Below are positions 1 to 8,480 of a stretch of 64,000 nt of DNA, in pieces. Positions within the stretch are counted from its first letter, which is position 1, and each line of letters begins with the position of its first letter. The notes under the pieces were generated by a model. That model had not been told where the DNA came from. It saw only the letters and a list, made by a program, of their open reading frames with translations, and did no database searches. The stretch comes from Amycolatopsis tolypomycina (GTDB taxonomy: Bacteria; Actinomycetota; Actinomycetes; Mycobacteriales; Pseudonocardiaceae). The stretch covers positions 4,650,001-4,714,000 of the forward strand of contig NZ_FNSO01000004.1 in assembly GCF_900105945.1 (NCBI RefSeq), written 5' to 3'. Both the position numbers and the translations under genes were made by a program.

Positions 1-621
1 GCCGAAGGCGAACTCGTCCGCCAGCGGTACCGGCAGCGAGTCCGCGACCGCGCGCGTGGCCGGGAACTCCCCCTCCGGCAGCTCGTGGAAACGCGCCGAC
101 GCCCGCTCCTGCTCGGCGCCGTCCCCGGCTCCGGCCAGCTGGATGGCGAAGCCCAGCACGTACCGCGCGAGGGTGGCGTAGGCGCGCGCCGCGACGCTCG
201 GCGGGAGCCCGCCGTCGAGGAGGACGGCCAGGCAGCGCTCCCGCAACGCCATGGCGTTCGGCCCGGTCGGGGTCTGCTCGATCAGCAGCGGCGCGACCTT
301 CCGGTGCCGGCCCAGTGTGTCGAACATCGCCCGCGCGACGGCCTGGCAGGCCTCGTCCCAGCTCAGCTCCGCCAATGCCCGCGAGTCGAGTTCGATCTCC
401 CCGAAGACGCGGTCGATGACCTGGGTGACCAAGGTCGCCCGGTTGCCGAAGTGGCGGTAGAGCGTCGCCGTGCCCGATTCGAGCCGCTGGGCGAGGCTGC
501 GCATCGACAGGGCCTCGGCGCCTTCCTCGTCGACGAGCTGCAGGGCCGTGGCGAGGATCCGGTCCAGCGGGACGGCGGGACGGCCACGTGACCGCCGAGC
601 GGCCGGGGACGGACTGGTCAC
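1..621 (-). CDS. TetR/AcrR-family transcriptional regulator (partial, C-terminus outside window)
   Basis: The minus strand reads open from a GTG at 621 to the window edge, giving 207 visible residues. An N-terminal helix-turn-helix of TetR type is seen at about residues 18-62 (LSMRSLAQRL, then TATLYRHFGNRATLV), followed by a helical ligand-binding domain (VARAMFDTLGRHRKVAPLL). No ATG is available upstream in this frame and the region before the GTG has only a weak purine-rich stretch, so the start is probable rather than certain. The gene is divergent from the catabolic operon beginning at 678, and a 27-bp imperfect palindrome lies between them, so it probably represses that operon and perhaps itself. 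The ligand is unknown. Confidence 0.85.
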   Translation of the reverse strand, partial: MTSPSPAARRSRGRPAVPLDRILATALQLVDEEGAEALSMRSLAQRLESGTATLYRHFGNRATLVTQVIDRVFGEIELDSRALAELSWDEACQAVARAMFDTLGRHRKVAPLLIEQTPTGPNAMALRERCLAVLLDGGLPPSVAARAYATLARYVLGFAIQLAGAGDGAEQERASARFHELPEGEFPATRAVADSLPVPLADEFAFG

Positions 622-639
622 CGGCCCAGTATGCCGAAG

Positions 640-680
640 TTGACACCCGCCGCAATAACGGCAACACTGTTGCCATTATG
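640..680 (+). promoter_or_regulatory. Promoter -35 and TetR-type operator overlapping the first start codon of the catabolic operon
   Basis: TTGACA stands at 640-645. Positions 654-680 form an imperfect palindrome in which 11 of 13 arm positions match; its core GGCAACACTGTTGCC (660-674) has perfect 7-bp arms around one central base. The right arm ends in the ATG at 678-680. No Shine-Dalgarno sequence precedes this ATG, so the transcript may be leaderless or nearly so, and a bound repressor would cover the initiation site. The -10 element is not clear. Confidence 0.65.
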
Positions 681-1466
681 AACCAGATCCAGTCCATTCC
701 CGTCGACGGCCTTCGCGTGCACTACGCACGCGGCGGGCGGGGCCCGGCGGTGCTGCTGCTGCACGGCAGCGGGTCGTCGCTGGAAGGCTTCGAGCGGGTC
801 GCCGAGCTGCTGTCGGCGTCCCACGACGTCATCCGCCCCGACCTGCCCGGCTTCGGGCGCACCGGGCCGCGCCCCGACCGCGACTACCGCGTCCGGACGT
901 ACGCGCGCACGATCGCCCGGTTCATGACCGCACTGGAGCTGCCGCGCTTCGCCGTGGCGGGCAATTCGCTCGGCGGCAACATCGCGTGGAACCTGGCCCT
1001 GGACGCTCCCCTGCGGGTCGACGCGCTGGTGCTGGTCAACGCCACCGGCTACCCGGAGAAGACGCTGCCCGCCGGGCTGCGGCTGGCCCGGAACCCGCTG
1101 CTGCGCCCGCTGGTGCGGCGCTGGCTCCCGCGCGGCGCGACCGCCCGCGGGCTGCGGGAGGCCGTCGGCGCGAACTCCGCGATCGTCGACGACGCCATGG
1201 TGGCCCGGGTGCACGCGCTGACCAGCCGCCCCGGGAACCGGTCGGCCTTCGTCGACTTCGCCAACACCGACCAGCCCGACCGCAGCGCCGAGATCCCGAA
1301 GATCTCCGCCCCGACGCTGGTCCTGCGCAGCGCCGACGTCGACGGGCAGCACTTCGCCCGCGACATCCCGGGCGCCACCGAGCGCGTCCACGCCGACGGC
1401 GGCCACCTCCTGCCGGAAGAGGACCCCGACTGGGTGGCCGCGGCGATCGAGGAGTTCCTGCGATGA
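678..1466 (+). CDS. Alpha/beta-fold hydrolase (first gene of catabolic operon)
   Basis: 262 residues. Canonical features are the oxyanion segment LLLHGSGSS (HG at 29-30), the nucleophile elbow GNSLGGN with Ser97, and the C-terminal histidine in GGHLLPEE (His243); the acidic residue is probably the Asp in SADVDG near 218. It resembles meta-cleavage-product hydrolases and related esterases, but the substrate cannot be read from sequence. The ATG at 678 is preferred over an in-frame ATG at 588 because the latter would run through the palindromic operator and the divergent TetR gene. The stop overlaps the next ATG (ATGA), so translation is coupled. Confidence 0.88.
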   Translation: MNQIQSIPVDGLRVHYARGGRGPAVLLLHGSGSSLEGFERVAELLSASHDVIRPDLPGFGRTGPRPDRDYRVRTYARTIARFMTALELPRFAVAGNSLGGNIAWNLALDAPLRVDALVLVNATGYPEKTLPAGLRLARNPLLRPLVRRWLPRGATARGLREAVGANSAIVDDAMVARVHALTSRPGNRSAFVDFANTDQPDRSAEIPKISAPTLVLRSADVDGQHFARDIPGATERVHADGGHLLPEEDPDWVAAAIEEFLR

Positions 1467-2359
1467 AGTACTTCGTCGCGGCCGACGAGGACCGCCGCCT
1501 CGACGCAGCCGCCCGCCGGACGCTGCGCGGGAGCTTCGTCGCCCTGTCCGACGGGGTGACGCACTACGAGCTGACCGGGCCCGACGGCGGGGAACTCGCC
1601 GTCCTGGTCGGCGGCCTCACGATTCCGCTGTCCTATTGGGACGGTCTGGCGGCCCGCCTGCACGCCCGCGGCCTGCGCACGCTCGCCTACAGCGCCTACG
1701 GCCGCGGCTACTCCGACCGCGTCCGGGGCCGCTACGACGAAGCGTTGTTCGTCCGGCAGCTCGCCGAGCTGACCTCGGCACTGGACCCCACTCCGCCGCG
1801 GCACGTCGTCGGCACGTCGATGGGCGCACTGGTCGCGATGGCCCACGCGAACCTGCACCCCGAATCGGTCGCCACGCTCACCGTCGTCGGACCGGCCGGG
1901 CTGGGCGAACGGCCCCGGGCGCAACGGTTGCTGGGCAGCGATCTCCTTGCCGGGTTCGTCGCCCGGCGCTTCGGCCGCAAGCTCCTGGAAGGCCACCTCG
2001 GGCACAACGTCCGCGACCCCGCCCTTTCCGCCCGGCTGGTCGCCACGGTGCGGGAGGCCTACCGGTACGAAGGCTCCCTCTACGCGTTCTTCCAGACCCT
2101 GCAGCGCTTTCCGCTGTACGAGCGGCAGGACCTGTTCCGCGGCACGGGCAACCTAAGGCTGCCGGTCCTGCTGGTGTGGGGCGACGACGACCAGGTCACC
2201 CCGATCACCCACCTCGACACCGTGCAGGAGCTGCTGCGCCCGCGGCAGACGCACGTCATCACCGAATGCGGCCACATGGCCCCCTACGAACGGCCGGACG
2301 ACGTCGGCGACCTGCTCGCGTCCTTCGCCGTTCCCCACCCGGATCGGCTCGAACCATGA
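1463..2359 (+). CDS. Second alpha/beta-fold hydrolase
   Basis: 298 residues. The nucleophile elbow is GTSMGA with Ser119 and the catalytic His is in ECGHMAPYE (His271); the usual HG oxyanion motif is replaced by LVGGLTIPLSYWD, a pattern seen in several C-C hydrolase relatives. It is a different subfamily from the hydrolase just upstream, not a recent duplicate. The start ATG lies within an ATGA overlap with the preceding gene and has AGGAG about 8 bases upstream. Two hydrolases coupled to a flavin monooxygenase suggest ring oxidation or hydroxylation followed by hydrolytic cleavage. The substrate is unknown. Confidence 0.87.
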   Translation: MKYFVAADEDRRLDAAARRTLRGSFVALSDGVTHYELTGPDGGELAVLVGGLTIPLSYWDGLAARLHARGLRTLAYSAYGRGYSDRVRGRYDEALFVRQLAELTSALDPTPPRHVVGTSMGALVAMAHANLHPESVATLTVVGPAGLGERPRAQRLLGSDLLAGFVARRFGRKLLEGHLGHNVRDPALSARLVATVREAYRYEGSLYAFFQTLQRFPLYERQDLFRGTGNLRLPVLLVWGDDDQVTPITHLDTVQELLRPRQTHVITECGHMAPYERPDDVGDLLASFAVPHPDRLEP

Positions 2360-3843
2360 ACGAACCCCTCGACGTGCTGATCGCCGGCGCCGGCCCGGCC
2401 GGCACCACCCTCGCCATCGACCTCCTCCGCCGCGGCCTGGCCGTCCGGATCGTCGACAAGGCCCCGCACTCCTTCGAAGGCTCCCGCGCCAAAGGCCTCC
2501 AGCCGCGCACCCTGGAGGTGTTCGACGACCTCGGCGTGCTCGACGACGTCCTCGACGGCAGCAGCGACTACCCCCGCCTCGGCATCCACCTCGGCCCGCT
2601 CACCGTCCCGTGGCGGATGTTCCGCGACCGCGACCGGAGCACCGACGTCCCCTACCCCAACACCCGGCTGATGCCCCAGTACCGCACCGACAGGGTGCTG
2701 CACGACCGCCTCGAGCAACTGGGCGGCAAGGTCGAACACGGCCGCGAACTCACCGAATTCACCCAGGACGCCACATCGGTCACCGCCACCGTGACCGGCG
2801 GCGACGGCCCCGAACGGATCACCGCCCGCTACCTCGTCGGCGCCGACGGCGGATCGAGCGCCGTCCGCAAACACCTCGGGCTGGGGTTCCTCGGCGAGAC
2901 CCGCGACGCGGACCGGATGCTCATCGTCGACGCCGTCACCGCCGGCCTGTCCGGCGACCGGTGGCACGTCTGGCCGGGGGTGCAGGGCCGGTTCGCCGGC
3001 GCCTGCCCGCTGCCGCACACCGACCTGTTCCAGTGGATGATCCGCCTCGCTCCCGGCGAAGAGCCGCCCGAGGGCGAGGAAGCGATCACCCGGCGGATCC
3101 GGGCGCACACCGGCAACCGGCGCATCGCCGTGCGCGACATCCGGTGGCGGTCGGTGTTCCGGCCCAACATCCGACTGGCCGAGGCCTACCGCCGCGGGCG
3201 CGTGTTCCTCGCCGGCGACGCCGCGCACGTGCACACCCCGGCCGGCGCGCAGGGTCTCAACACCGGCATCCAGGACGCCTACAACCTCGGCTGGAAGCTC
3301 GCCCAGGTCCTCGCCGGAGCCGACCCGCGGCTGCTCGACAGCTACGAAGCCGAACGCCTCCCCATCGCCGCGGGGGTGCTCGGCCTGTCCACGAAGAAGT
3401 ACGAAGGCCTCGCCAAACTGGACCCGTCGAGCCTGCGCCGCGGCAACGACGAACAACAGCTGTCGCTGACCTACCACGGTGGCCCGCTCGCGCCCGGCGG
3501 CAGCGACCGCACGAAGACACTGCAGGTCGGCGACCGCGCCCCGGACGCCGACCTGGGCGGCTCACGGCTGTTCGACGTCTTCCGGGGCCCGCACTTCACC
3601 CTGGTCGCGCACGGCCCGCAGGCCGCGGCGGCGAGCGACGAGCTCGACTGGCCTGCCGCGGGAGCGCCGCTCCGGCGGATCACCGTCGACGGCAAGGACA
3701 GCTTTCGCCGTGACTACGGGATCGAGGGCGACACGCTGCTGCTCGTCCGGCCCGACGGCTACCTCGGGCACATCGCCACCGGCGACTTCCTCGCCTCGAC
3801 CCGCGCCGCCGCCCGGGCGCTGACCCCGGAGGTGAGCGCGTGA
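2356..3843 (+). CDS. FAD-dependent class A aromatic monooxygenase
   Basis: 495 residues. The N-terminal Rossmann motif GAGPAG is at 11-16, the DG motif (YLVGADGGSSAVRK) at about 157-170, and the GD motif (RVFLAGDAAHVHTPAGAQG) at about 278-297. This is the full signature of the PheA/TfdB/MhpA/RIFMO group of single-component NAD(P)H-dependent flavin hydroxylases. A C-terminal thioredoxin-like region (about 395-495) typical of the phenol-hydroxylase branch also seems present (LQVGDRAPDADL). It is coupled by ATGA to the upstream hydrolase and by GTGA to the next gene. It probably catalyses the first oxidative step of the pathway; whether the substrate is a simple phenol or an antibiotic is open. 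Confidence 0.92.
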   Translation: MNEPLDVLIAGAGPAGTTLAIDLLRRGLAVRIVDKAPHSFEGSRAKGLQPRTLEVFDDLGVLDDVLDGSSDYPRLGIHLGPLTVPWRMFRDRDRSTDVPYPNTRLMPQYRTDRVLHDRLEQLGGKVEHGRELTEFTQDATSVTATVTGGDGPERITARYLVGADGGSSAVRKHLGLGFLGETRDADRMLIVDAVTAGLSGDRWHVWPGVQGRFAGACPLPHTDLFQWMIRLAPGEEPPEGEEAITRRIRAHTGNRRIAVRDIRWRSVFRPNIRLAEAYRRGRVFLAGDAAHVHTPAGAQGLNTGIQDAYNLGWKLAQVLAGADPRLLDSYEAERLPIAAGVLGLSTKKYEGLAKLDPSSLRRGNDEQQLSLTYHGGPLAPGGSDRTKTLQVGDRAPDADLGGSRLFDVFRGPHFTLVAHGPQAAAASDELDWPAAGAPLRRITVDGKDSFRRDYGIEGDTLLLVRPDGYLGHIATGDFLASTRAAARALTPEVSA

Positions 3844-5117
3844 GCCGCACCCTGCTGCGCGGCGCGTGTGTGATCACCATGGCCCCGCACCGCCCCGACA
3901 CCGAACAGGCCGACATCCTCGTCGACGGCGACACCATCGTGGCCGTCGGCGGAAACCTCGACGCGGCCGGCGCCGAGACCGTCGACGTCACCGGCAAGAT
4001 CATCATGCCCGGTCTGGTCAACGCCCACCTGCACACCTGGCAGACCGCGCTGCGCGGGGTCGGCACCGACTGGACGCTGGCGGACTACCTCGGCCGGATG
4101 CACGGCGCGGTGGCCCGCCACTACCGGCCAGAGGACATGCGGATCGGCACCCTCGCCGGCGCACTGGACCAGCTCGACCGCGGCACCACCACCCTCGGCG
4201 ACTGGTGCCACAACACGCCCACCCCGGACCACGCCGACGCGGCGCTCGACGGCCTGCGCGCCGCCGGCATCCGCGGGGTGTTCCTGCACGGCACGCCGTA
4301 CTCCGCACCCGACGCGGCCCACCCGGTCGGCGAGGTCGACCGGCTGGCCGGCGGCCCGCTGATCGGGATCGGCATGGCGGTCCGGGGTCCGCAACTGTCC
4401 ACTCCGGACGCCGCGGTCGCCGACTTCCGCGCCGCCGCCGAACGCGGGCTCGTGGTGTCCCTGCACCAGAGCGGCGGCGCACCCGGGCCCGCGTGGGCGG
4501 CCGTGCGGGCGGCCGGGCTGCTGGGCCCGGCCACCAACGTCGTGCACGGTGCCGGGCTCACCGAAGAGTGGTTCAAGATCCTGGTCGACGCGGGCGCGAG
4601 CATCACCTGCACGCCCGAGAACGAGCTCGGCCAGGGCCACGGCTCCCCCGTCACCGGGCACCTGCTGCGGCTGGGCGCGGCACCGTCGCTGGGCACCGAC
4701 ACCGACGCCGTCACCCCCGCCGACGTGCTCTCCGCCGCCCGCATCGCCCTGGCGCACCAGCGCGGCCACGACCACGACCAGCACCGGCAGACCACCGGTT
4801 CCTTCTCCCTCACCGCGACGATCACCGCCAAGCAGGCGCTCGCCTGGGCGACGGTCGAAGGCGCCCGGGCGCTCGGGCTCGCCGACCGCGTCGGCCGGCT
4901 CGAGGCCGGGCTGCAGGCCGACCTCGTCGTCATCGACGCCCCGGCGCCGAACCCGGTCGCCGCCGCCCTGCACGCCACCGCGCGCGACATCGAAGCGGTC
5001 ATGGTCGCCGGGCGCTGGCGCAAGCGCGACCACGCCCTCCTCGACGTCGACCCCGGCGCCGTCCGGGAACACCTGCGGGAATCCGCAGCCCACCTGCTCC
5101 CCCACCTCGCCGGCTGA
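3840..5117 (+). CDS. Amidohydrolase / aminohydrolase (cytosine deaminase-like superfamily)
   Basis: 425 residues from a GTG inside the previous stop (GTGA), with GGAGG a few bases upstream. Metal-binding features of the amidohydrolase superfamily are present in order: HLH at about 62-64 (VNAHLHTWQ), His in VSLHQSGG near 208, His in NVVHGAG near 235 and Asp in LGTDTDA near 286. A C-terminal small beta domain (LQADLVVIDAP) closes the fold. Its layout is like the AtzA/TrzN and adenosine/SAH-deaminase subgroup, so hydrolytic removal of an amino or other leaving group is likely. In this operon it would act on the same compound as the monooxygenase and hydrolases, which is inference. Confidence 0.88.
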   Translation: MSRTLLRGACVITMAPHRPDTEQADILVDGDTIVAVGGNLDAAGAETVDVTGKIIMPGLVNAHLHTWQTALRGVGTDWTLADYLGRMHGAVARHYRPEDMRIGTLAGALDQLDRGTTTLGDWCHNTPTPDHADAALDGLRAAGIRGVFLHGTPYSAPDAAHPVGEVDRLAGGPLIGIGMAVRGPQLSTPDAAVADFRAAAERGLVVSLHQSGGAPGPAWAAVRAAGLLGPATNVVHGAGLTEEWFKILVDAGASITCTPENELGQGHGSPVTGHLLRLGAAPSLGTDTDAVTPADVLSAARIALAHQRGHDHDQHRQTTGSFSLTATITAKQALAWATVEGARALGLADRVGRLEAGLQADLVVIDAPAPNPVAAALHATARDIEAVMVAGRWRKRDHALLDVDPGAVREHLRESAAHLLPHLAG

Positions 5118-5740
5118 TGAGCACGCGGGACGAGCTCGCGAGCCGGACCCGGGCCGAGCTGCTGGCCGCGGCGAGGCGGTTGTTCGGTGAACGCGGCTAC
5201 CTCGACACCAAGGTCACCGACATCGCCGCCGCGGCCGGGCGGGCCGTGGGGTCGTTCTACCGCCACTTCCGCGACAAGGAGCAGCTCCTCGCCGCCCTGC
5301 GCACCGACCTCACCGACCCGGCTGACCGCGCCGGGTTCGGGTTGGCGTCCACCGCCGCGACGGCCGCCGACACCGGCGGGCCCGGCCAGGCAGGCGACGA
5401 GCCGCTCCGCGCGCACGTCACGGCCTGCTGGACCGCGCTGCGCGCCCACCGCCCCACGGCCATCGCCCTGCTGCAGGCGGCGACCGCAGCCGCCCCGGCC
5501 TCCGGCCGGTTGCGCGCCGAGCTGACCGGCTGGACCGCCCCGCTGCGCAGGCACCTGGAGAACCGGCGCGAGCCGCTCCCCGGCGACCCCGAGCTGGTGG
5601 CGGCGGCCGTGGGTCTCGTCCTGGCCGGTCTCAACCACGCCCTGCCCCCGGGCGGCCCCGGCGACGACCGCGTCGCCGACACCGTCACCCACCTCGTTCT
5701 CCACGGCCTGACCGGCCCGCCGAAGGTAACGAAAAGATAA
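5117..5740 (+). CDS. TetR-family regulator, last gene of catabolic operon
   Basis: 207 residues. A clear TetR helix-turn-helix occupies about residues 8-55 (TRAELLAAARRLFGERGY, then VTDIAAAAGRAVGSFYRHF), followed by an alanine-rich helical ligand domain. The ATG overlaps the amidohydrolase stop by one base (TGATG), so it is cotranslated with the operon. The operon is therefore bracketed by two TetR regulators, one divergent and one internal. A 19-bp perfect palindrome lies about 90 bp beyond its stop, so it could also act on the downstream gene. Confidence 0.87.
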   Translation: MSTRDELASRTRAELLAAARRLFGERGYLDTKVTDIAAAAGRAVGSFYRHFRDKEQLLAALRTDLTDPADRAGFGLASTAATAADTGGPGQAGDEPLRAHVTACWTALRAHRPTAIALLQAATAAAPASGRLRAELTGWTAPLRRHLENRREPLPGDPELVAAAVGLVLAGLNHALPPGGPGDDRVADTVTHLVLHGLTGPPKVTKR

Positions 5741-5829
5741 CGCGGCCACGCTGTCTTGAACCACTTGTCTGAATTGCCCGTTTCTGGCTACGTCGGGACC
5801 AGCGGCCGCCGGCCGCTCCCTGGGTCCCG

Positions 5830-5848
5830 CACGTCCGGACCGGACGTG
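5830..5848. promoter_or_regulatory. 19-bp perfect palindrome, candidate operator upstream of the DUF1996 gene
   Basis: CACGTCCGGACCGGACGTG has 9-bp perfect arms around one central base. It lies in the 176-bp gap between the TetR gene ending at 5740 and the secreted protein starting at 5917. Size and symmetry suit a TetR-type dimer, but a short transcript hairpin is also possible. The rest of this gap shows no recognisable feature. Confidence 0.4.
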
Positions 5849-5916
5849 TCGCCGGCTGCCCGGGCCGAGCCTTACCTTGCCGCGCCCGGGAAAACCCGAA
5901 CGAGGTGACCAACTCC

Positions 5917-7356
5917 ATGCCCCGAACCCCCGCCACGGGCCGCCACCGCATCACCCGCCGCACCAAGCTCGCCACCCTCGGCATCGGCCTCGCGCTGGCC
6001 GTCGGCGCCCTGGTCGTCGCCACCACCACCGGCGGCACCGGCACCGCCGGCGCGGACGAAGTGGACAAGGCGTTCTACGTCGACATCACGCAGGTGCCCA
6101 AGGGCACCAACGTCAACCAGGCACTGCAACGGCAAGGCGCCCGCGGCACCTTCACCGTGGACTGCGGCCGCAACGAGAACCAGCACTTCAACCCCGACAA
6201 CTTCATCGCCCAGCCCGGCGTCCGCAACGGCGCCGAGCACCTGCACGACTACGTCGGCAACCTCTCCACCAACGCCGACTCCACCAACGAAAGCCTCGCC
6301 AAGGCCGGCACCACCTGCCGCAACGGCGACAAGTCGACATACTTCTGGCCGGTCGTCCGCATCGACACCGAGGAGGACGAGGAGAACCCGCCCGCCAAGG
6401 ACGTCTCAGCGGACCGCGAGCAGGCGAAGCAGGAGAAGGCCGGCACCCAGGTCGACTGCCCCGACGTCGCCAGCAAGCTCGCCGACGTCCCCGACCGGGC
6501 CGCCGCCGAGGTCGAGCGCAACCTCGACCTGCTCGACACCCAGGTCAAGGAGGCCAACGCCCGGATCGCCGGCGGCGACCTGAAGTCGGAGCAGGACATC
6601 CAGAACGCCGTCGTCGGCCCGCTCAAGGACAAACGGAAGGCGACCCTCGACCGCATCGCCATCGCCATCGGCCGGACCGGCGCGCAGCCGGCGGACCTCG
6701 GCGGCCTGGCCACCTGCGCCCTGAAGAAGAACGGCCAGGGCGGCCTGGACAACGGCGGCGGCAACTCGGATGGCAAGCCCGCCGAGCTGCCCGGCGTCAA
6801 CGACCAGAACGAGATCGGCGACAACGAAGGCGAGATCCAGCGCGTCCGGCGGGCCGACCTGACGTTCACCAGCGGTGGCGCGCGCAAGGTCGTGGCGATG
6901 CCGCAGTTCCTCCGGATCCTGTACGGCGACGCCAAGCAGAGCACCAACGGCCCGGCCAACGCCCGGCCGAGCTGGACGTGCAGCGGCTTCGAGGACCGGC
7001 TCATCGACAAGTACCCGATCTGCCCCGAAGGCAGCCAGGTCAAGCGCATCCACGCGTTCCCGAACTGCTGGGACGGCAAGAACATCGACAGCGCCAACCA
7101 CCGCAGCCACATCGTGTTCGCCGATCAGCAGGGCAAGTGCCCGCAGGGCTTCAAGAACGTCCCGCAGCTGGTGATCACCCTGACCTACGACATCCCCCGG
7201 GACGTGCAGGTCAACGGACAGTACAAAGTGGACGCCTTCGAGCAGGAGAACCACGACCCGCGTTCGGACCACGACGACTTCGCCAACGTCATGGGCCAGC
7301 GCCTGATGAACCAGGTCGTCACCTGCATCAACACCGGCAAGCGCTGCAACCAGTGA
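5917..7356 (+). CDS. Secreted DUF1996-domain protein
   Basis: 479 residues. The N-terminus carries RR (RITRRTKLATLGIGLALAVGALVVA), a positively charged signal peptide that could be Sec or Tat, with cleavage near the GTAGADE segment. The DUF1996 region has its usual signatures: EHLHDYVGNLSTNADST near residue 110 and a Cys/aromatic block (TCRNGDKSTYFWPV) shortly after. A second half of the domain follows a charged helical insert at about 160-290 (many E, K and D), ending with FPNCWDGKNIDSANHRSH. The biochemical function of DUF1996 is unknown; histidine and acidic clusters suggest a metal site or polysaccharide binding. The ATG is chosen for AGGTGA about 9 bases upstream; a GTG 12 bases earlier is possible. 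Confidence 0.85.
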   Translation: MPRTPATGRHRITRRTKLATLGIGLALAVGALVVATTTGGTGTAGADEVDKAFYVDITQVPKGTNVNQALQRQGARGTFTVDCGRNENQHFNPDNFIAQPGVRNGAEHLHDYVGNLSTNADSTNESLAKAGTTCRNGDKSTYFWPVVRIDTEEDEENPPAKDVSADREQAKQEKAGTQVDCPDVASKLADVPDRAAAEVERNLDLLDTQVKEANARIAGGDLKSEQDIQNAVVGPLKDKRKATLDRIAIAIGRTGAQPADLGGLATCALKKNGQGGLDNGGGNSDGKPAELPGVNDQNEIGDNEGEIQRVRRADLTFTSGGARKVVAMPQFLRILYGDAKQSTNGPANARPSWTCSGFEDRLIDKYPICPEGSQVKRIHAFPNCWDGKNIDSANHRSHIVFADQQGKCPQGFKNVPQLVITLTYDIPRDVQVNGQYKVDAFEQENHDPRSDHDDFANVMGQRLMNQVVTCINTGKRCNQ

Positions 7357-7398
7357 GCCACCCGATCGGGCCTGATGTGAAGTTTGGGCGCTTTGTCC

Positions 7399-7424
7399 GG
7401 AACCAAGCGCTCCGCAACGGCGTT
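7399..7424 (+). promoter_or_regulatory. Possible ECF/SigH(SigR)-type promoter of the Spo0M-like gene
   Basis: GGAAC at 7399-7403 and GTT at 7422-7424 are separated by 18 bases, the spacing of actinobacterial stress-sigma promoters (GGAA(T/C)-N18-19-GTT). It sits about 44 bp before the start codon at 7468. The match is short and could be chance. Confidence 0.3.
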
Positions 7425-7467
7425 GGGAGGGTGTCGATCACGACCTGGCGAAGGAGAAGACTCCCGG

Positions 7468-8403
7468 ATGGTGTTCAAGAAGATGTTGCAGAAGATCGGC
7501 GTCGGCGGCCTCGCGGTCGACACGGTGCTGACCGACCCGCGCGGCCGGCCGGGCGCCCCGCTCGCCGGGGAGGTACGGCTGACCGGTGGTGAGGCCGACG
7601 CCGAGATCGAGCACATCGCCCTGTCGCTGGCCATTCAGGCCCACAACGACCGGGGTGGCCGGTCGCAGGCGGAGTTCCACCGGGTCGTCGTCGCGGGCGT
7701 CACCAGGCTGGCCGCCAAGGAACAGCGCACCATCCCCTTCACCGTCCCGCTCCCCTGGGAAGCCCCGGTGACCGAGGTGTCCGGCCGTCGGCTGCCCGGC
7801 CTGGAGCTGGGGCTGCGCACCGAGGTGTCGATCGCCAAGGCGGTCGACAAGGGCGACCTCGACCCGGTGATCGTCGAACCGCTGCCGTCGCAGGACGCGG
7901 TGCTGGAGGGGTTCGGGCGGCTCGGCTTCACCTTCAAGGCCGCCACGGTCCAGCAGGGGCAGGCCTACGGAGTCCGGCAGGAACTGCCGTTCTTCCAGCA
8001 GTTCGACTTCTACCCGTCCGGCCAGTTCGCCGGCCGCGTCGAGCTGGTCACCCTGACGCTGGTCACCACCCCCGCCGAGGTCACCGTCCTGCTGACGGCG
8101 GACCGGCACGTGGGCGCGTTCGGCGGTGAAGGGCGGTTCCAGGCCGGGCACGAGGAAGCGGCGGAGCAGGACTGGGCCGCCCGCATCCACGACTGGCTCG
8201 CCCAGGTCGTGGAGACCCGGCACGCCCAGATGACCCAGGGCGGCTACGGCCACCCCGGGTACGGCCAGCCCGGCTACGGCCACCGCGAGCGGCGCGGCCC
8301 CGGCATGGGCGGCGTGGTGGCCGGAGTGGCCGGCGGCGTCGTGGGCGGCATGCTCCTGTCCGAGATGTTCGACGACGACGGAGACGGCGGCGACGAGGGC
8401 TGA
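7468..8403 (+). CDS. Spo0M-like arrestin-fold protein (sporulation control protein family)
   Basis: 311 residues. The opening MVFKKMLQKIGVGGLAVDTVL and the repeated beta-rich segments (GEVRLTGGEADAEIEHIAL; TIPFTVPLPWEAPVTE) match the Spo0M/SpoOM family, which has an arrestin-like fold. Beyond about residue 250 comes a tail rich in GYGHPGYGQPGYG repeats, then a glycine-rich hydrophobic stretch (GGVVAGVAGGVVGGMLL) and an acidic end (DDDGDGGDEG). The tail may associate with membrane. AAGGAG at 7451-7456 supports the ATG at 7468. Family members affect sporulation or stress morphology; the molecular role is uncertain. Confidence 0.88.
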   Translation: MVFKKMLQKIGVGGLAVDTVLTDPRGRPGAPLAGEVRLTGGEADAEIEHIALSLAIQAHNDRGGRSQAEFHRVVVAGVTRLAAKEQRTIPFTVPLPWEAPVTEVSGRRLPGLELGLRTEVSIAKAVDKGDLDPVIVEPLPSQDAVLEGFGRLGFTFKAATVQQGQAYGVRQELPFFQQFDFYPSGQFAGRVELVTLTLVTTPAEVTVLLTADRHVGAFGGEGRFQAGHEEAAEQDWAARIHDWLAQVVETRHAQMTQGGYGHPGYGQPGYGHRERRGPGMGGVVAGVAGGVVGGMLLSEMFDDDGDGGDEG

Positions 8404-8410
8404 CCTGGCT

Positions 8411-8442
8411 GGGGTGGGCGGCCGAGCCCGGTCTCCCACCCC
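8411..8442. terminator. Hairpin between convergent genes
   Basis: GGGGTGGG (8411-8418) and CCCACCCC (8435-8442) can pair with a 16-base loop. It is just after the Spo0M-like stop and before the convergent haloperoxidase stop, so it probably ends transcription from both sides. There is no U-tract, as is common in this GC range. Confidence 0.45.
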
Positions 8443-8480
8443 ACCCGGTTCCCGTCGAACCCGCTGCTCCGGCGGTCCGG

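Noticed and set aside
2284..3477. Minus-strand frame of 397 codons across the monooxygenase gene
   Set aside because: Antisense shadow; the plus strand has full FAD monooxygenase motifs.
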